Source: Singulisphaera sp. GP187
Lineage (GTDB): Bacteria > Planctomycetota > Planctomycetia > Isosphaerales > Isosphaeraceae
Direction of reading: 5' to 3'
DNA: 64,000 nucleotides
NCBI RefSeq assembly: GCF_900129635.1
Contig: NZ_FSRB01000002.1
Location: 1,702,727-1,766,726 of the forward strand
The translations under genes were made by a program, and so were the position numbers. The notes beneath the pieces are model-generated. The model did no database searches, was not told the origin of the DNA, and was given only the letters and a program-made list of their open reading frames with translations. Positions 8,712-18,400 of this stretch are shown in pieces (position 1 is the first letter of the stretch; the number at the start of each line of letters is the position of its first letter).

Positions 8712-11119
8712 TTCAGGTCGATCGTCACCTTCTGGATTTTGCCGGTGAACTTGAAGGGAACGTCGTACGAGAGGTTCACCGGCGTGCCGGTATCCAGGCC
8801 GACGTCGAGCCCTTCATCGAGCGTGAGCCGGACCGGGATCGTTCGTTCGATCCGCACCTGACCGACGGACTCGCCATCCACCGAGAGTTTGGCCTCGCCT
8901 CCTTTGCCGATTCCACCGCCGTCGTAACGGAAATCGACATGGATGGCGTGCCGACCTGGGCTTAAAGCCTTCCGCGCGGCGACTGCCGTGTGCGCGACGT
9001 CCACGAAGTTGTAGTGGAACACCGGCCTCCCCCTCTCCAAATAGAGGGCATAGCCGCCGAACAGGCCGCCCTGGGTGACGATCATCCCGGCGGCTCCGTC
9101 GTTGGGGACCTCGACCTCGGCGGTGATCGCGAACGACTTGTTCTTGATGTCCGGGGCGGCCCCCTCCGGGATCCGGCTCATTCCCTCGTACAAATGGAAC
9201 GAGGATCGGCCCCGGGTCAAGCTCGGCCGGCCCGCCGGGTCCATCCGGCCGGTCCGGCTGTTATCGATGGGCAGCACGTCGTACTTTGCGGCCTCGGTGT
9301 AAAACAGGAGTTGCAGATCCTTGAGTCGGTCGGGAGACTTGCTTGCAAGGTCGTTGGCCTGGGTGAAGTCGTTCGCGACGTGGTAGAGCTCCCAGCGGTA
9401 GCCGGTGATCGGGTCGATGTCGGCGCTGTTCGGGTCCCAGGGGGGGATCGGAGGCGTGGTGCAGGCGACCCAACCGTCGTGGTAGATCGCCCGGTTCCCG
9501 AGCATCTCGAAATACTGGGTCGTTCGCCGCGACGGTGCGTCGGCGTCGTCGAAGGTGTACGCCATGCTCGCCCCTTCGATCGGCTTCTGAGCGACCCCGT
9601 TCACCGTGGCGGGAGTGGTGACCTGGACGACGTCGAGGATCGTGGGGACGATGTCGATGACGTGGTGCCACTGGCTCCGTAGACCCCCCTGCTCTTTGTT
9701 CTTGATCCGTCTCGGCCAGGAGACGACCATCCCGTTGCGGGTGCCGCCGTAGTGCGAGGCCACCTGCTTCGTCCACTGGAACGGGGTGCACATCGCGTGT
9801 GCCCAACCGGCCGGGTAGTGGTTGTAGGTCTTCCAGGTCCCGAGGTCATCGACCCGTCCGAGCACGTCCTGGATGTTCTCGGGCACGTGGTTGAAAAAGG
9901 TCATCTCATTGAGCAAGCCCTGCATGCTCCCCTCAGCGCTCGCCCCGTTATCACCAACGATGTAGAAGATGATCGTATTATCAAGCTGCCCCGACTGCTC
10001 GATGGCATCAACGACCCGGCCGATATTGTGGTCAGTCTGCGACAGGTAGGCGGAATAGAGCTCCATCATCCGGGCATACACCCGCTTTTGGTCGGCTGTA
10101 AGTGTGTCCCAAGCCGGGATCCCCTCGGGTCTTGGCGTCAGCTTGGCATTCCTTGGGATCACTCCGAGTGCCTTTTGACGTGCGAACGTTTCTTCGCGGA
10201 CCTTGTCCCACCCCTGGTCAAACTTGCCTTTGGCCTTCGCGATCCAATCGGCGCTGGCGTGGTGCGGGGCGTGAGTGGCGCCCGGGGCGTAATAGGCGAA
10301 GAACGGCTTGTCGGGTGAGATCGCCTTCTGGCCGCGGATCCACTTGATCGCCTGGTTGGCGATATCATCATCGAAGTGATAGTCAGGGTTGCCGAGATAA
10401 GGTTCGATCGGCTTGGTCCCTTCGATGGTCGCCGGCCGCCACTGGCTCGTATCGCCGCCGACGAACCCGTAGAAGTGCTCGAAACCGAGCCCGGTGGGCC
10501 AGAGGTCGAACGGCCCATTTTGACTGCTCTGCCAGTCGGGCACGTTGTGGTTCTTGCCGAACCAGGCCGTGTTCCAGCCGTTTTGTTTGAGGAGTTCGGC
10601 CACCGTCGCGGTGTCCTTTCCCATCAATGTGTCGTAGCCCGGGAAACCGGTGCCGGCTTCCATGATGCAGGCGGTGTGGACGGAGTGGTGGTTCCGGCCG
10701 GTGATCAATGCGGCCCGTGTCGGCGAGCAGAGCGCGGTGGTGTGAAATTGGTTGTACCGCAGGCCTCGCTTCGCCAGCGCTTCGAGCGTTGGCGTGGGAC
10801 ATGGCCCCCCGAACGTGCTCGAGGCGCCGAACCCCACGTCGTCGAGCAAGACCAGGAGGATATTGGGCGCTCCGTCGGGCGCATCGATCGGCCGCGGAAA
10901 GTCGGGCGTCGAGTCGTTGGCCCGCAGGTCGATCTTGCCCTGGAATGGCACGGGAGGTGGGGGGAGGACCGGGAAACCCGCGGCTCGTCCCGCATCCAAT
11001 CGCGTTCGCGGGACCAGTTCCTCAGCTCTGGCACGTGTCACCAGTAGGCCCGTCCCCGCGCTCCAGGCGCCAAGGGCAACGATCAGGCCCGCGGACAGTC
11101 TCATCAACGTTTTGCTCAT
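8708..11119 (-). CDS. Secreted arylsulfatase (803 aa), type I
   Basis: A paralogue of the gene that follows it. Residues about 8-32 form a signal peptide. The catalytic core has LLDDVGFG at about 91-98 and the modification motif CSPTRAALITGR starting at Cys131. The large C-terminal extension has the same beta-sandwich pattern (FRYDGGGIGKGG). At 803 residues it is far longer than the ~530 residues of Pseudomonas-type arylsulfatase because of that extension. The ATG at 11119 is preceded by AAGGGAG, a usable ribosome site. The gene is separated from the HAD gene by 137 bases containing a 13-base direct repeat, so it may have its own promoter. Activation needs a formylglycine-generating enzyme, and a candidate lies at 14219-15253. 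Confidence 0.93.
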   Translation of the reverse strand: MSKTLMRLSAGLIVALGAWSAGTGLLVTRARAEELVPRTRLDAGRAAGFPVLPPPPVPFQGKIDLRANDSTPDFPRPIDAPDGAPNILLVLLDDVGFGASSTFGGPCPTPTLEALAKRGLRYNQFHTTALCSPTRAALITGRNHHSVHTACIMEAGTGFPGYDTLMGKDTATVAELLKQNGWNTAWFGKNHNVPDWQSSQNGPFDLWPTGLGFEHFYGFVGGDTSQWRPATIEGTKPIEPYLGNPDYHFDDDIANQAIKWIRGQKAISPDKPFFAYYAPGATHAPHHASADWIAKAKGKFDQGWDKVREETFARQKALGVIPRNAKLTPRPEGIPAWDTLTADQKRVYARMMELYSAYLSQTDHNIGRVVDAIEQSGQLDNTIIFYIVGDNGASAEGSMQGLLNEMTFFNHVPENIQDVLGRVDDLGTWKTYNHYPAGWAHAMCTPFQWTKQVASHYGGTRNGMVVSWPRRIKNKEQGGLRSQWHHVIDIVPTILDVVQVTTPATVNGVAQKPIEGASMAYTFDDADAPSRRTTQYFEMLGNRAIYHDGWVACTTPPIPPWDPNSADIDPITGYRWELYHVANDFTQANDLASKSPDRLKDLQLLFYTEAAKYDVLPIDNSRTGRMDPAGRPSLTRGRSSFHLYEGMSRIPEGAAPDIKNKSFAITAEVEVPNDGAAGMIVTQGGLFGGYALYLERGRPVFHYNFVDVAHTAVAARKALSPGRHAIHVDFRYDGGGIGKGGEAKLSVDGESVGQVRIERTIPVRLTLDEGLDVGLDTGTPVNLSYDVPFKFTGKIQKVTIDLK

Positions 11120-11189
11120 GGCCGAAGGCTCCCTTACTGCGGTGTCTCAGGCTTCAGCGAGCGAACATCTACGGGAGTGAGCCGTCGAG

Positions 11190-11258
11190 ATGTCGGAATA
11201 TTTCGACTCAATGATGTGAAAAATTGCGAAATCAGCTAGTGTGTTATGTCGGAATATT
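11190..11258. repeat. 13-bp direct repeats upstream of sulfatase pair
   Basis: ATGTCGGAATATT occurs at 11190-11202 and again at 11246-11258, on the same strand with starts 56 bases apart. The second copy runs into the stop codon of the HAD gene. The stretch is AT-richer than its surroundings and sits upstream of the minus-strand sulfatase start at 11119, so the repeats could be regulator-binding sites. That role is inference. Confidence 0.45.
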
Positions 11259-12255
11259 ATGGGTTTGTTCGAGGGAAGACGACGTTCCAATCCCTCTTCA
11301 TATCCATGACGAGCCACCCGCGCTCGGGAGCCTCGTCAAGCGCCCGGACCAGGCGGCCGACGTTGGCCTTGCGATCGTAGGCGTATTCCCGCTCGGCGTC
11401 GGTATGGTGGACGATTAGGCCGAACCGCGGGCCAGGGCCCGACGTTACCCAGCGGAGCATCTCGTAGTCGCCGTCGGAGTTGCCGAACGCCGCGATCGGG
11501 CGGCGGCCGATGGATTGCTGGATGCCCACGGGCTTGCCGGCCTTGTCGTCGACGAAGTTAATCTCGGCGAGCCGGAAGAGCGTCGGTTGTCCGTCCTTGA
11601 GTTCGTACTTCAGCTTGACGGAACTGCCGACCACTTGCTCGGGAGGAATCCCGTAGACCGAGGCCGTCCAGGGGCGCATGAACTCGACGCCGCCGCCGGA
11701 GACGATGAAGGTTTTGAACTGATTGGCACGGAGGTAGGCGAGCAACTCGAGCATCGGTTGATAGACGAGCTCGGTGTACGGCCGTTTAAACCGGGGGTGC
11801 CGCGCGGTCTTCAGCCAGTCTTCGACGATCGTGGTGAACTCGTCGGAAGTCATCCCGGCATGGCTGGTCGCGAGGAACTGAAGGCGATCGTAGGCTGAGA
11901 CGGAGAGGACTGCTTGGATGTCTCCCCCGAGCGCGGCTTTGAATAAAGGCTGGTCCTTCACTTCCGGGTGCTTGGCCGCGAACGCGCGAACCCGGTCCAC
12001 GGCAAAGACGATCTGGACGTAGAGGGGGTGCTCGCACCAGAGCGTCCCGTCGTTGTCGAAGGCTGCGATCCGTTCGGCGGGAGGGACGTAGTCCGACCCT
12101 CCTTGCTTGGTCACCTTGCCGACGAACTCGACGATGGCCTTTTTCGTCACCCCCTCGTTCCATGAGGGGAGCGGGTCAACTTGGCCTACGGCGGGCTTTG
12201 TGAGGATCGCGGCGAGCGCCAGCGCGATCAGAGCGGACGCAGAGTGTGAATTCAT
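11257..12255 (-). CDS. Secreted HAD-superfamily phosphatase
   Basis: A 332-residue haloacid-dehalogenase-type hydrolase, likely a phosphomonoesterase. Residues 1-24 form a signal peptide ending around AVGQ. The catalytic motif DNDGT has nucleophile Asp67 and acid/base Asp69. Motif II is probably the VSGGG segment near residue 195, and motif IV is GNSDGDYEM near 255. The fold resembles phosphoserine-phosphatase-like HADs, but export of the protein argues against that exact role. It lies between sulfatase genes in the same orientation, so it may remove phosphate from the same polymer or oligosaccharide. The gene is preceded by a perfect 16-bp hairpin at 12312-12349. Specificity cannot be inferred. 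Confidence 0.85.
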   Translation of the reverse strand: MNSHSASALIALALAAILTKPAVGQVDPLPSWNEGVTKKAIVEFVGKVTKQGGSDYVPPAERIAAFDNDGTLWCEHPLYVQIVFAVDRVRAFAAKHPEVKDQPLFKAALGGDIQAVLSVSAYDRLQFLATSHAGMTSDEFTTIVEDWLKTARHPRFKRPYTELVYQPMLELLAYLRANQFKTFIVSGGGVEFMRPWTASVYGIPPEQVVGSSVKLKYELKDGQPTLFRLAEINFVDDKAGKPVGIQQSIGRRPIAAFGNSDGDYEMLRWVTSGPGPRFGLIVHHTDAEREYAYDRKANVGRLVRALDEAPERGWLVMDMKRDWNVVFPRTNP

Positions 12256-12311
12256 GCTTGTTCCTTGAAGTCAATCGTGAGGGGAACCACGCGCCGGATC
12301 CCGATGAACTT

Positions 12312-12349
12312 GGCTGCCATCGGTTCCGAAGCTGGAACCGATGGCAGCC
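12312..12349 (-). terminator. Perfect 16-bp hairpin between sulfatase and HAD genes
   Basis: The arm at 12312-12327 (GGCTGCCATCGGTTCC) is exactly complementary to 12334-12349, with a 6-base loop. In the minus-strand transcript it lies 80 bases after the sulfatase stop at 12430 and 57 bases before the HAD start. No U-tract follows it, so it is not a classical intrinsic terminator. It could protect the upstream mRNA 3' end, attenuate read-through or mask the HAD leader. Confidence 0.5.
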
Positions 12350-12429
12350 GAACGACTCGCGATTGGGCAGAGACCGAGCGAGCCCATTTCGATGGGACCG
12401 TGGGCCCAACGTCACCCGAGCACCCGCGT

Positions 12430-14202
12430 TCAGTGGCTGCCGAGATTCTCCTTCATCTTGTCCATGGCCTGATCGACGCTGAAACTCGGAGCCCGCTGGC
12501 GGGGCGGGAAGTCCTTGAACGTCGCCAGGAACTTGCCGGTCACGGCCTGGGCCGCGAAGATGACGTAGGGCTGGGAGACGAGCCAGTCGTAGTACGTGTT
12601 GGAGGTGACGTCGGCGCGCTCATAGGGGTCGGACCGCAGGTCGAAGAGCTTGGGCAGGCGAAGCGGGGTGAAGGGCTCGGCCCAGACCCGGAGCGTGCCG
12701 GGGGCGCGCTGCTCCATGAACACGATCTTCCAGTTCTCGGCCCGGAGCCCGACGAGGTCGCCGTCGTCGTTGAAGTAGAAGAATCCGCGACGGGGACTTT
12801 TCTCGACTTCCCCGGTCAGGTAGGGGAGCTGATTCCAGCCGTCGAGGTGAACCTTGAACTCTTTCCCGGCCGCCTGGTGGCCCTTCAAGAGCTTCTCCTT
12901 GATCTCAGGATCGCCGGCCGCCGCGAGCAAGGTGGGCAGCCAGTCGTGCCCGCTGACAATCTCGTTGGAGACCGAGCCTGCTTTGATCTTGCCCGGCCAG
13001 CGGACCATGCAAGGGACGCGGAATGCCCCTTCCCAGTTCGTGTTCTTCTCGCTCCGGAACGGGGTCATGGCGCCGTCCGGCCATGTGTTCATGTGGGGGC
13101 CATTGTCGGTTGTGTAGACGACGATGGTGTTGTCCGCGATCTTGAGGTCGTCGAGGGTCTTGAGCAGTTTGCCCACGTGTCCATCATGCTCGACCATGCC
13201 GTCGGCGTATTCCGTCAAGGCGGAGAGCCCGGGAGGGCTGCGTCGGTCCGCGGCGACGTGGGTGCGCAGGTGCATCCGGGTGCTGTTGAACCAGACGAAG
13301 AACGGTGTGCCGCCGTCATGCTTCCGCTTGATGTAGTCGATGGCCGCATCGGACGTTTCATCGTCGATGTGTTCCATCCGCTTCTTGGTGAGCGCCCCTG
13401 TGTCTTCGATGACTTGCTTGCCGACGCGACCGAATCGGGGGTCGACAGTCGGGTCATCCTGGTCGGTCGCCTTGCAGCGAAGCACGCCGCGCGGTCCGAA
13501 GATTCGCTTGAACTCGGGGTCGCGCGGGTAAGTTCTCTGCTCCGGTTCTTCCTCGGCGTTGAGGTGGTAGAGGTTCCCGAAGAATTCGTCGAAACCGTGG
13601 ACCGTGGGCAGGTATTCGTTCAGGTCTCCGAGGTGGTTCTTGCCGAACTGGCCGGTGACGTACCCCTGATTCTTGAGCAACTCGGCGATGGTCGGGTCTT
13701 CCTTCTGGAGCCCGACCGGCGAGGCGGGCACACCCACTTTGCTCAGTCCGGTGCGGAACGTGCACTGGCCGGTGAGGAACGAGGACCGCCCGGCGGTGCA
13801 ACTCTGTTCGGCGTAGTAGTCGGTGAAGATCATCCCCTCTTTGGCGACCCGATCGATATTCGGGGTGCGGTAGCCCATCAGGCCCATCGAGTAGGCGCTA
13901 ACGTTCGTCTGACCGATGTCGTCACCGAAGATCACCAGGATGTTTGGTTTCTTGCCGTTCTGGGCCGCCTCGTCGGCGACGGCTGCGTTGCGCTCCGCCA
14001 AGGCCAGGAGCGTACCACGATCGAGGTCGCTCGAGCAGCACGCGGCTTGTCCCGGCTCTCCCGGGGTGACGCAAGTGGGTGAACCCGGCACTGCCGGGGC
14101 CGCCTTCACGGGCCGAGGGCCGCCGGTCGTCGCCGCGGCGTAACCGAGCAACGAGCCGATCGCGATCAGGGCGAGGGTTTGGAGGAATACGCTTTTTCTC
14201 AT
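12430..14202 (-). CDS. Sulfatase with CTAGR activation motif (590 aa)
   Basis: A secreted sulfatase of the alkaline phosphatase superfamily. A signal peptide covers about 1-25, followed by a cysteine-containing linker (CVTP, then adjacent CC at 55-56). Metal-ligand FGDDIG is at about 92-97. The activation motif is CTAGRSSFLTG from Cys135, so position +2 is alanine instead of the usual proline. Both forms are accepted by FGE. The sequence and length place it in a different sulfatase subfamily from the two large genes downstream. It starts 12 bases before the FGE-family gene ends, on the same strand (spacing 16 bases), implying co-transcription of activator and substrate enzyme. The ATG at 14202 follows GAGGAGA, a good ribosome site. 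Confidence 0.92.
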   Translation of the reverse strand: MRKSVFLQTLALIAIGSLLGYAAATTGGPRPVKAAPAVPGSPTCVTPGEPGQAACCSSDLDRGTLLALAERNAAVADEAAQNGKKPNILVIFGDDIGQTNVSAYSMGLMGYRTPNIDRVAKEGMIFTDYYAEQSCTAGRSSFLTGQCTFRTGLSKVGVPASPVGLQKEDPTIAELLKNQGYVTGQFGKNHLGDLNEYLPTVHGFDEFFGNLYHLNAEEEPEQRTYPRDPEFKRIFGPRGVLRCKATDQDDPTVDPRFGRVGKQVIEDTGALTKKRMEHIDDETSDAAIDYIKRKHDGGTPFFVWFNSTRMHLRTHVAADRRSPPGLSALTEYADGMVEHDGHVGKLLKTLDDLKIADNTIVVYTTDNGPHMNTWPDGAMTPFRSEKNTNWEGAFRVPCMVRWPGKIKAGSVSNEIVSGHDWLPTLLAAAGDPEIKEKLLKGHQAAGKEFKVHLDGWNQLPYLTGEVEKSPRRGFFYFNDDGDLVGLRAENWKIVFMEQRAPGTLRVWAEPFTPLRLPKLFDLRSDPYERADVTSNTYYDWLVSQPYVIFAAQAVTGKFLATFKDFPPRQRAPSFSVDQAMDKMKENLGSH

Positions 14203-14218
14203 ACGTGGAAGTCTCCTC

Positions 14219-15253
14219 TCAGGACGTTGGGGTCTTCACGCAACGGAAACCGACGTGTGACATGCCCGTATCCGGGCTACAGCCGTGGCGGGCCGACGGA
14301 CGATAGCGCGAGCAGTAACTGTCGTTGCACAGAAACGAGCCTCCGCGCTGCACGCGTTGGGGAGTGAACGGGCGCGCTGGGTCGGAGCTTTGCTCGGGAC
14401 CGGTCGGATTGAGAGTCAGGCCGCGGCCGGCACGTCCCCGGTAGAGGTCGCGCTGATACCAGTCGGCGCACCACTCCCAGACGTTGCCTCCCATGTCGAA
14501 GAGGCCGTATCCGTTGGGCGGGAATGACTTCACCGGCGCGGTGCGTTCGTAGCCGTCCGCCACGGTGTTCCGATAGGGGAATGCCCCTTGCCAGATGTTG
14601 GCTTGGGGCCGGTCGAGCGAGAAGGGCGCGTCCCCCCAGACGTAAGGGCGGCCGTCGAGGCCACCGCGCGCGGCGAACTCCCACTCGGCCTCGGTGGGGA
14701 GTCGCTTGCCCGCCCAACGCGCGTAGGCGGAAGCGTCGTCCCAGGAGACCTGGACCACCGGGTGGCCCCCTTTGCCCTGGATGGTGCTGCCCGGCCCCTC
14801 CGGATGCCGCCAATTCGCGCCGGGAGTCCAGCGCCACCAACGGGCGAAGTCGCGGAGGTCGACCGCTTCCTCCGTGGGTTGAAAGACCAGGGATCCAGGG
14901 ACGAGTGCCTCCGGTGGGGGCGGGGGCGTTCCCGGTGAAGACTGAGCGAGGATGTCTTCGGCTTTCGGTGCGGTTTCGGCGGTGGTGACGTAACGCGTGG
15001 CCGCCACGAACGCGGCGAATTCGTCGTTGGTCACCTCGTGCTCGTCGATCCAGAAGCCGTCGACCCGGACCCGGTGGGCGGGGCGTTCGTCGGGCCAGCC
15101 GAGGTCCGAGTCGGTGCCCATCGTAAATTCCCCTCCCGCGATCCAGACCATCGCCCGGGGAGGGGCGGCAGGCGCGTTCCAGAGCTTCGTGGCGGCGTAG
15201 GCCGAAGCGAATGCCGCGAAACCGACCCCGAGCATCAGGAGGGTGCGCTTCAT
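14219..15253 (-). CDS. Formylglycine-generating enzyme family protein (sulfatase activator)
   Basis: A SUMF1/FGE-fold protein expected to oxidise the sulfatase active-site cysteine to formylglycine. A hydrophobic segment at about residues 3-22 suggests export or membrane anchoring. The fold starts with MVWIAGGEFTMGTDSDLG, and the core has EVTNDEF and GNVWEWCADW. The copper-binding catalytic pair is present as LCNDSYC (Cys309 and Cys314 in a 344-residue protein), matching the conserved pair of human and actinobacterial FGE. This supports a real activator, not merely an FGE-fold protein. I chose ATG 15253. A GTG at 15307 would add 18 residues with no signal-like features. It sits directly upstream of the CTAGR sulfatase. 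Since export of sulfatases usually follows modification, a membrane-side location of this enzyme is notable. Confidence 0.88.
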   Translation of the reverse strand: MKRTLLMLGVGFAAFASAYAATKLWNAPAAPPRAMVWIAGGEFTMGTDSDLGWPDERPAHRVRVDGFWIDEHEVTNDEFAAFVAATRYVTTAETAPKAEDILAQSSPGTPPPPPEALVPGSLVFQPTEEAVDLRDFARWWRWTPGANWRHPEGPGSTIQGKGGHPVVQVSWDDASAYARWAGKRLPTEAEWEFAARGGLDGRPYVWGDAPFSLDRPQANIWQGAFPYRNTVADGYERTAPVKSFPPNGYGLFDMGGNVWEWCADWYQRDLYRGRAGRGLTLNPTGPEQSSDPARPFTPQRVQRGGSFLCNDSYCSRYRPSARHGCSPDTGMSHVGFRCVKTPTS

Positions 15254-15384
15254 TGGAGAAGTCCGTGGCCAACGAGCAGGAAGATTTCTTGGGATCCCAA
15301 GATTCACAGATTGGAGGATCTGATGTTTCTTGGCGCACCGTTCGGATCGCGAACGCCTGACCAGGAACGTCCGTATGAAACATA

Positions 15385-15419
15385 AAGGGCCCCCCCGATC
15401 TTTGCCAGGGGTGGCCCTT
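15385..15419 (-). terminator. Probable intrinsic terminator after the giant secreted protein gene
   Basis: AAGGGCC at 15385-15391 pairs with GGCCCTT at 15413-15419, with further C/G pairing inside. On the minus strand the stem is followed by TTTATG. It lies 50-85 bases downstream of the stop codon at 15469 and ahead of the FGE gene, so it would separate the two transcripts. Confidence 0.55.
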
Positions 15420-15468
15420 CTCGTCCTCGGTTTTACTCGGTCTCGCGAGAAACGGGTTCCCGCGCGGG

Positions 15469-18400
15469 TCAGTGGCTTCGCCGGTGCCGGCGGATCGAGG
15501 CCTTGAGCGCTGCCGCCGCCTTGTGGCCGGCTCCGAGGTTAGCGGCCGGTTGGTGCGGGGTCGACACGACCGAGGGAGTCGGAACGTGGCGTCCTTTGCG
15601 GTGGGGATGGCCGAGCGGTCCGAGCGGGATTTTGCGGGCGGAGGACTCGGCCGTTGCAGGCGATGGGGTCGGAACGGCAGTCAACGGTGCGGGAACGCTG
15701 GTCGTGGTGGTGCTGGTGGTGAGCGTGCTCAGGGGAACCGTCGCGGTCGTGGTGGCGAACGCCTGCGGGAGGGTGGCCGCGGCCGAGACCGACCGGACCT
15801 GCAACGTGGTGTTGGGGGCCGCGGAAGGCATGGCCAGGCCCGGCGTCGCCGTGATCGTCGTCAAGAGCGAGAGCGGCCGGCTCGCCGTGTCGCCGAAGTA
15901 GACGTCGATCTGGTAGCTCTGGTTGACGTCGTGGACGCTGGGATCGGGCTCAAAGTAGAGGTCGGCCGCCGACGCATAAGTCGCCGGCCCGGTTTGTGGC
16001 TGGCGGAAAACGGCCATCCACGAGCCGGTCGAACCGTCGGACAGATACGAACCGCCACTCCCCAGGCGTCGCACGACGACGCGCGCCACCGGCGTGGTGG
16101 TCGGCAGGTTTGAGAGTACGACATGAACGTCCTGCTTGCCGTCGGATCCGCTCGACGCGGCGAGTCGAGCCAGGTCGTGGCCATCCTGGTTCAGGGAAGT
16201 GGCCACCGGGTTGAGCAGACGCGGGTCGGCGAGGACTCCGGTGAGCTGAGTCTGGGCGGACGTGGAACCATCGGCATAACGGACCAGAATCTGGAGCGTC
16301 TGGGGAATCAGAGTGCCGTCGGCTCCGAGGAAGCTCGAATTCGGCGCCAGGTAGAGGTCGCCCGTCGGCGCATACGAACCGGGACCGTTCGACGCCCGAA
16401 CCAGCTTGACCGCGGACTGATAGGCTGACCCTTGGTAGGTCCACGATCCGCCCCCGACGGCCCAGACGTCCACCTGGCTGACTTGGAGGTCGGTGCGGAG
16501 TCCGGTCAGACCGAGATGGAGATCCTGAATTCCATCGCTCTGGGGGGCGGGCGTGGGGCCGACAAAGTCAGCGCCATCCTGGCCGTACGACTTGGCCGCG
16601 AGACCGACCACCTTGGCGCTGGGGTCGCCCACCACACCCCACGCGACCGTACTACTGGTCGATCCGTCGGCATAGGTGATGAGCAAGTCGTAATGATTGG
16701 AGGAATTGGTCCCCTTCTGGATGCCGTTCTCCGGGATTAACGAGGGGACGTAGAGGTCCGCGGTGGTGGAATAAGTGCCGAGGCCAAGAGAATCTCGAAC
16801 CAACGCGGCTCGCCAAATCCAGGAGCTGCGGTTGATCTGAGTCGGCAGGGACGTTGGCAGTGGGGCGACGTATTGGTAGTGGCCGTAGCCGTAGGGAAGC
16901 ACGTCGACCTGGGCGATCGCCTTGTTCGAGGGGAGCCCCGCCAGGACGATATGGATGTCCTGGTATCCATCGGGCGCGAGTGTGGTGCCGTACCCGACGA
17001 AGTCGGAGTTATCCTGGCCCAGCGATGTCGCCGTCACAGTGGCGGGACCACTATTGACTCGCAGCGACGGGTCGGCCACCACGACCCCGAAGAGGGGCAG
17101 GCTTGCGGTAAGGCCATTGGCATAAGTGATGAGAATGTCGTAGTGGCTCGTTGCGCTGATCGGTGCGTAAGGCTGAACGTAGAGGTCCGCCGTGGCCGCG
17201 AATCGGGAAGGGCCGAGGAGGCTTCGGACAACTCCGATGCGCCAGGCCCCCGGGGTGAGGCCGGGCGTGTTGGCCGGAAGACCGGTTGTGGCGTATTGGT
17301 AGTGGCCACCACCGTAGGGATAGATGTCGATCGTCTGGATCGCCAGGTCGGTGCGCAGGCCGGCCAGCACGATGTGGACGTCCTGAAGACCGTCCGGAGC
17401 CGTGGTGGCGCTGCGGCCGACAAAGTCCGAGCCGTCTTGATTGTGCGACACGGCGGTCACTTGCGTCGCCGCGGGAGACTGCGGGGGCTCAAGGACCTGG
17501 CCGGCGAGGTTCCCCGCGAGGAACTGGAACCCGACCTTCCGGCCGGCTTGGACGAACGCGGGGGAGGTTGTCGAACTGTTGCCGCTGAACTGGGTGAGCC
17601 GCAACTCACCCGGGTCGATCGAGGTGGGGTCGCCGATCTGGAGTGAGGTGAAATTCCCGGTGGTTGCTGCCACCAAAGCATCCGAATAAATGAATTGATT
17701 GTCGGTGACTGAGCCACTCAAGTAGAGCCGGCCGCGATTCTCCTGAATGTTCGTGCTATGTTCCACCGTCAGGACACCCTGAGCCACGGTGCGCGTTGCG
17801 CCCGCCGGACTCGAGCCGAGCGTCCAGAAGACCGGGTCTCGGAAGGTGTTGCCGTCGATCGTGAGGTCGAAGACGGGCGAGTGAGACCAGCCCCAGGGCG
17901 CGGGGTAGGCCGTACTCCCCTGCCACGCTTCCTGGGTTGCGCTGGCGGCGATGGAGAATGGCTGGGCCCCGATGACGAGGTTGTTACGAATCAGGGTGCC
18001 AACATGCGTCCCCGCGAGTTGGAAGGCAATCGACGACGATTTTTGAAGGCTCGACGTGTCGATGGTATTGCCCTCGTAGACGTCGTTGACGAAGCCTCGT
18101 GTGATCGAGATCGTGTAATCCCCCGCGGGGAGATCTCCATCCAGGAGATAGTTTTGCGGGTCGATCGTCTGAGCGATCCGAAACCAGCGTCCCGCGGAGG
18201 GGCCCGACAGGATCGCGACGATGTCCCCGGGTTCGCCTGGCGTTCCGCGCAGAGTGCCCACCTTGAGGAGTCGGCGACTGACGGGACTGACGATCGCCGG
18301 GCCTTCGTAGTGGGGATAGTACGACTCGGTCAGAATCAGTTCCGGGAGGTTGTACTGCCCTCCGGGATTCACGGCGGCATCGCGGCCGATTCCACCGTCG

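Noticed and set aside
12265..14082. A 605-codon open frame on the plus strand opposite the CTAGR sulfatase
   Set aside because: It is the antisense shadow of a clear sulfatase gene. Composition is Gly/Val/Arg/Asp-rich with no domain, signal peptide or ribosome site.
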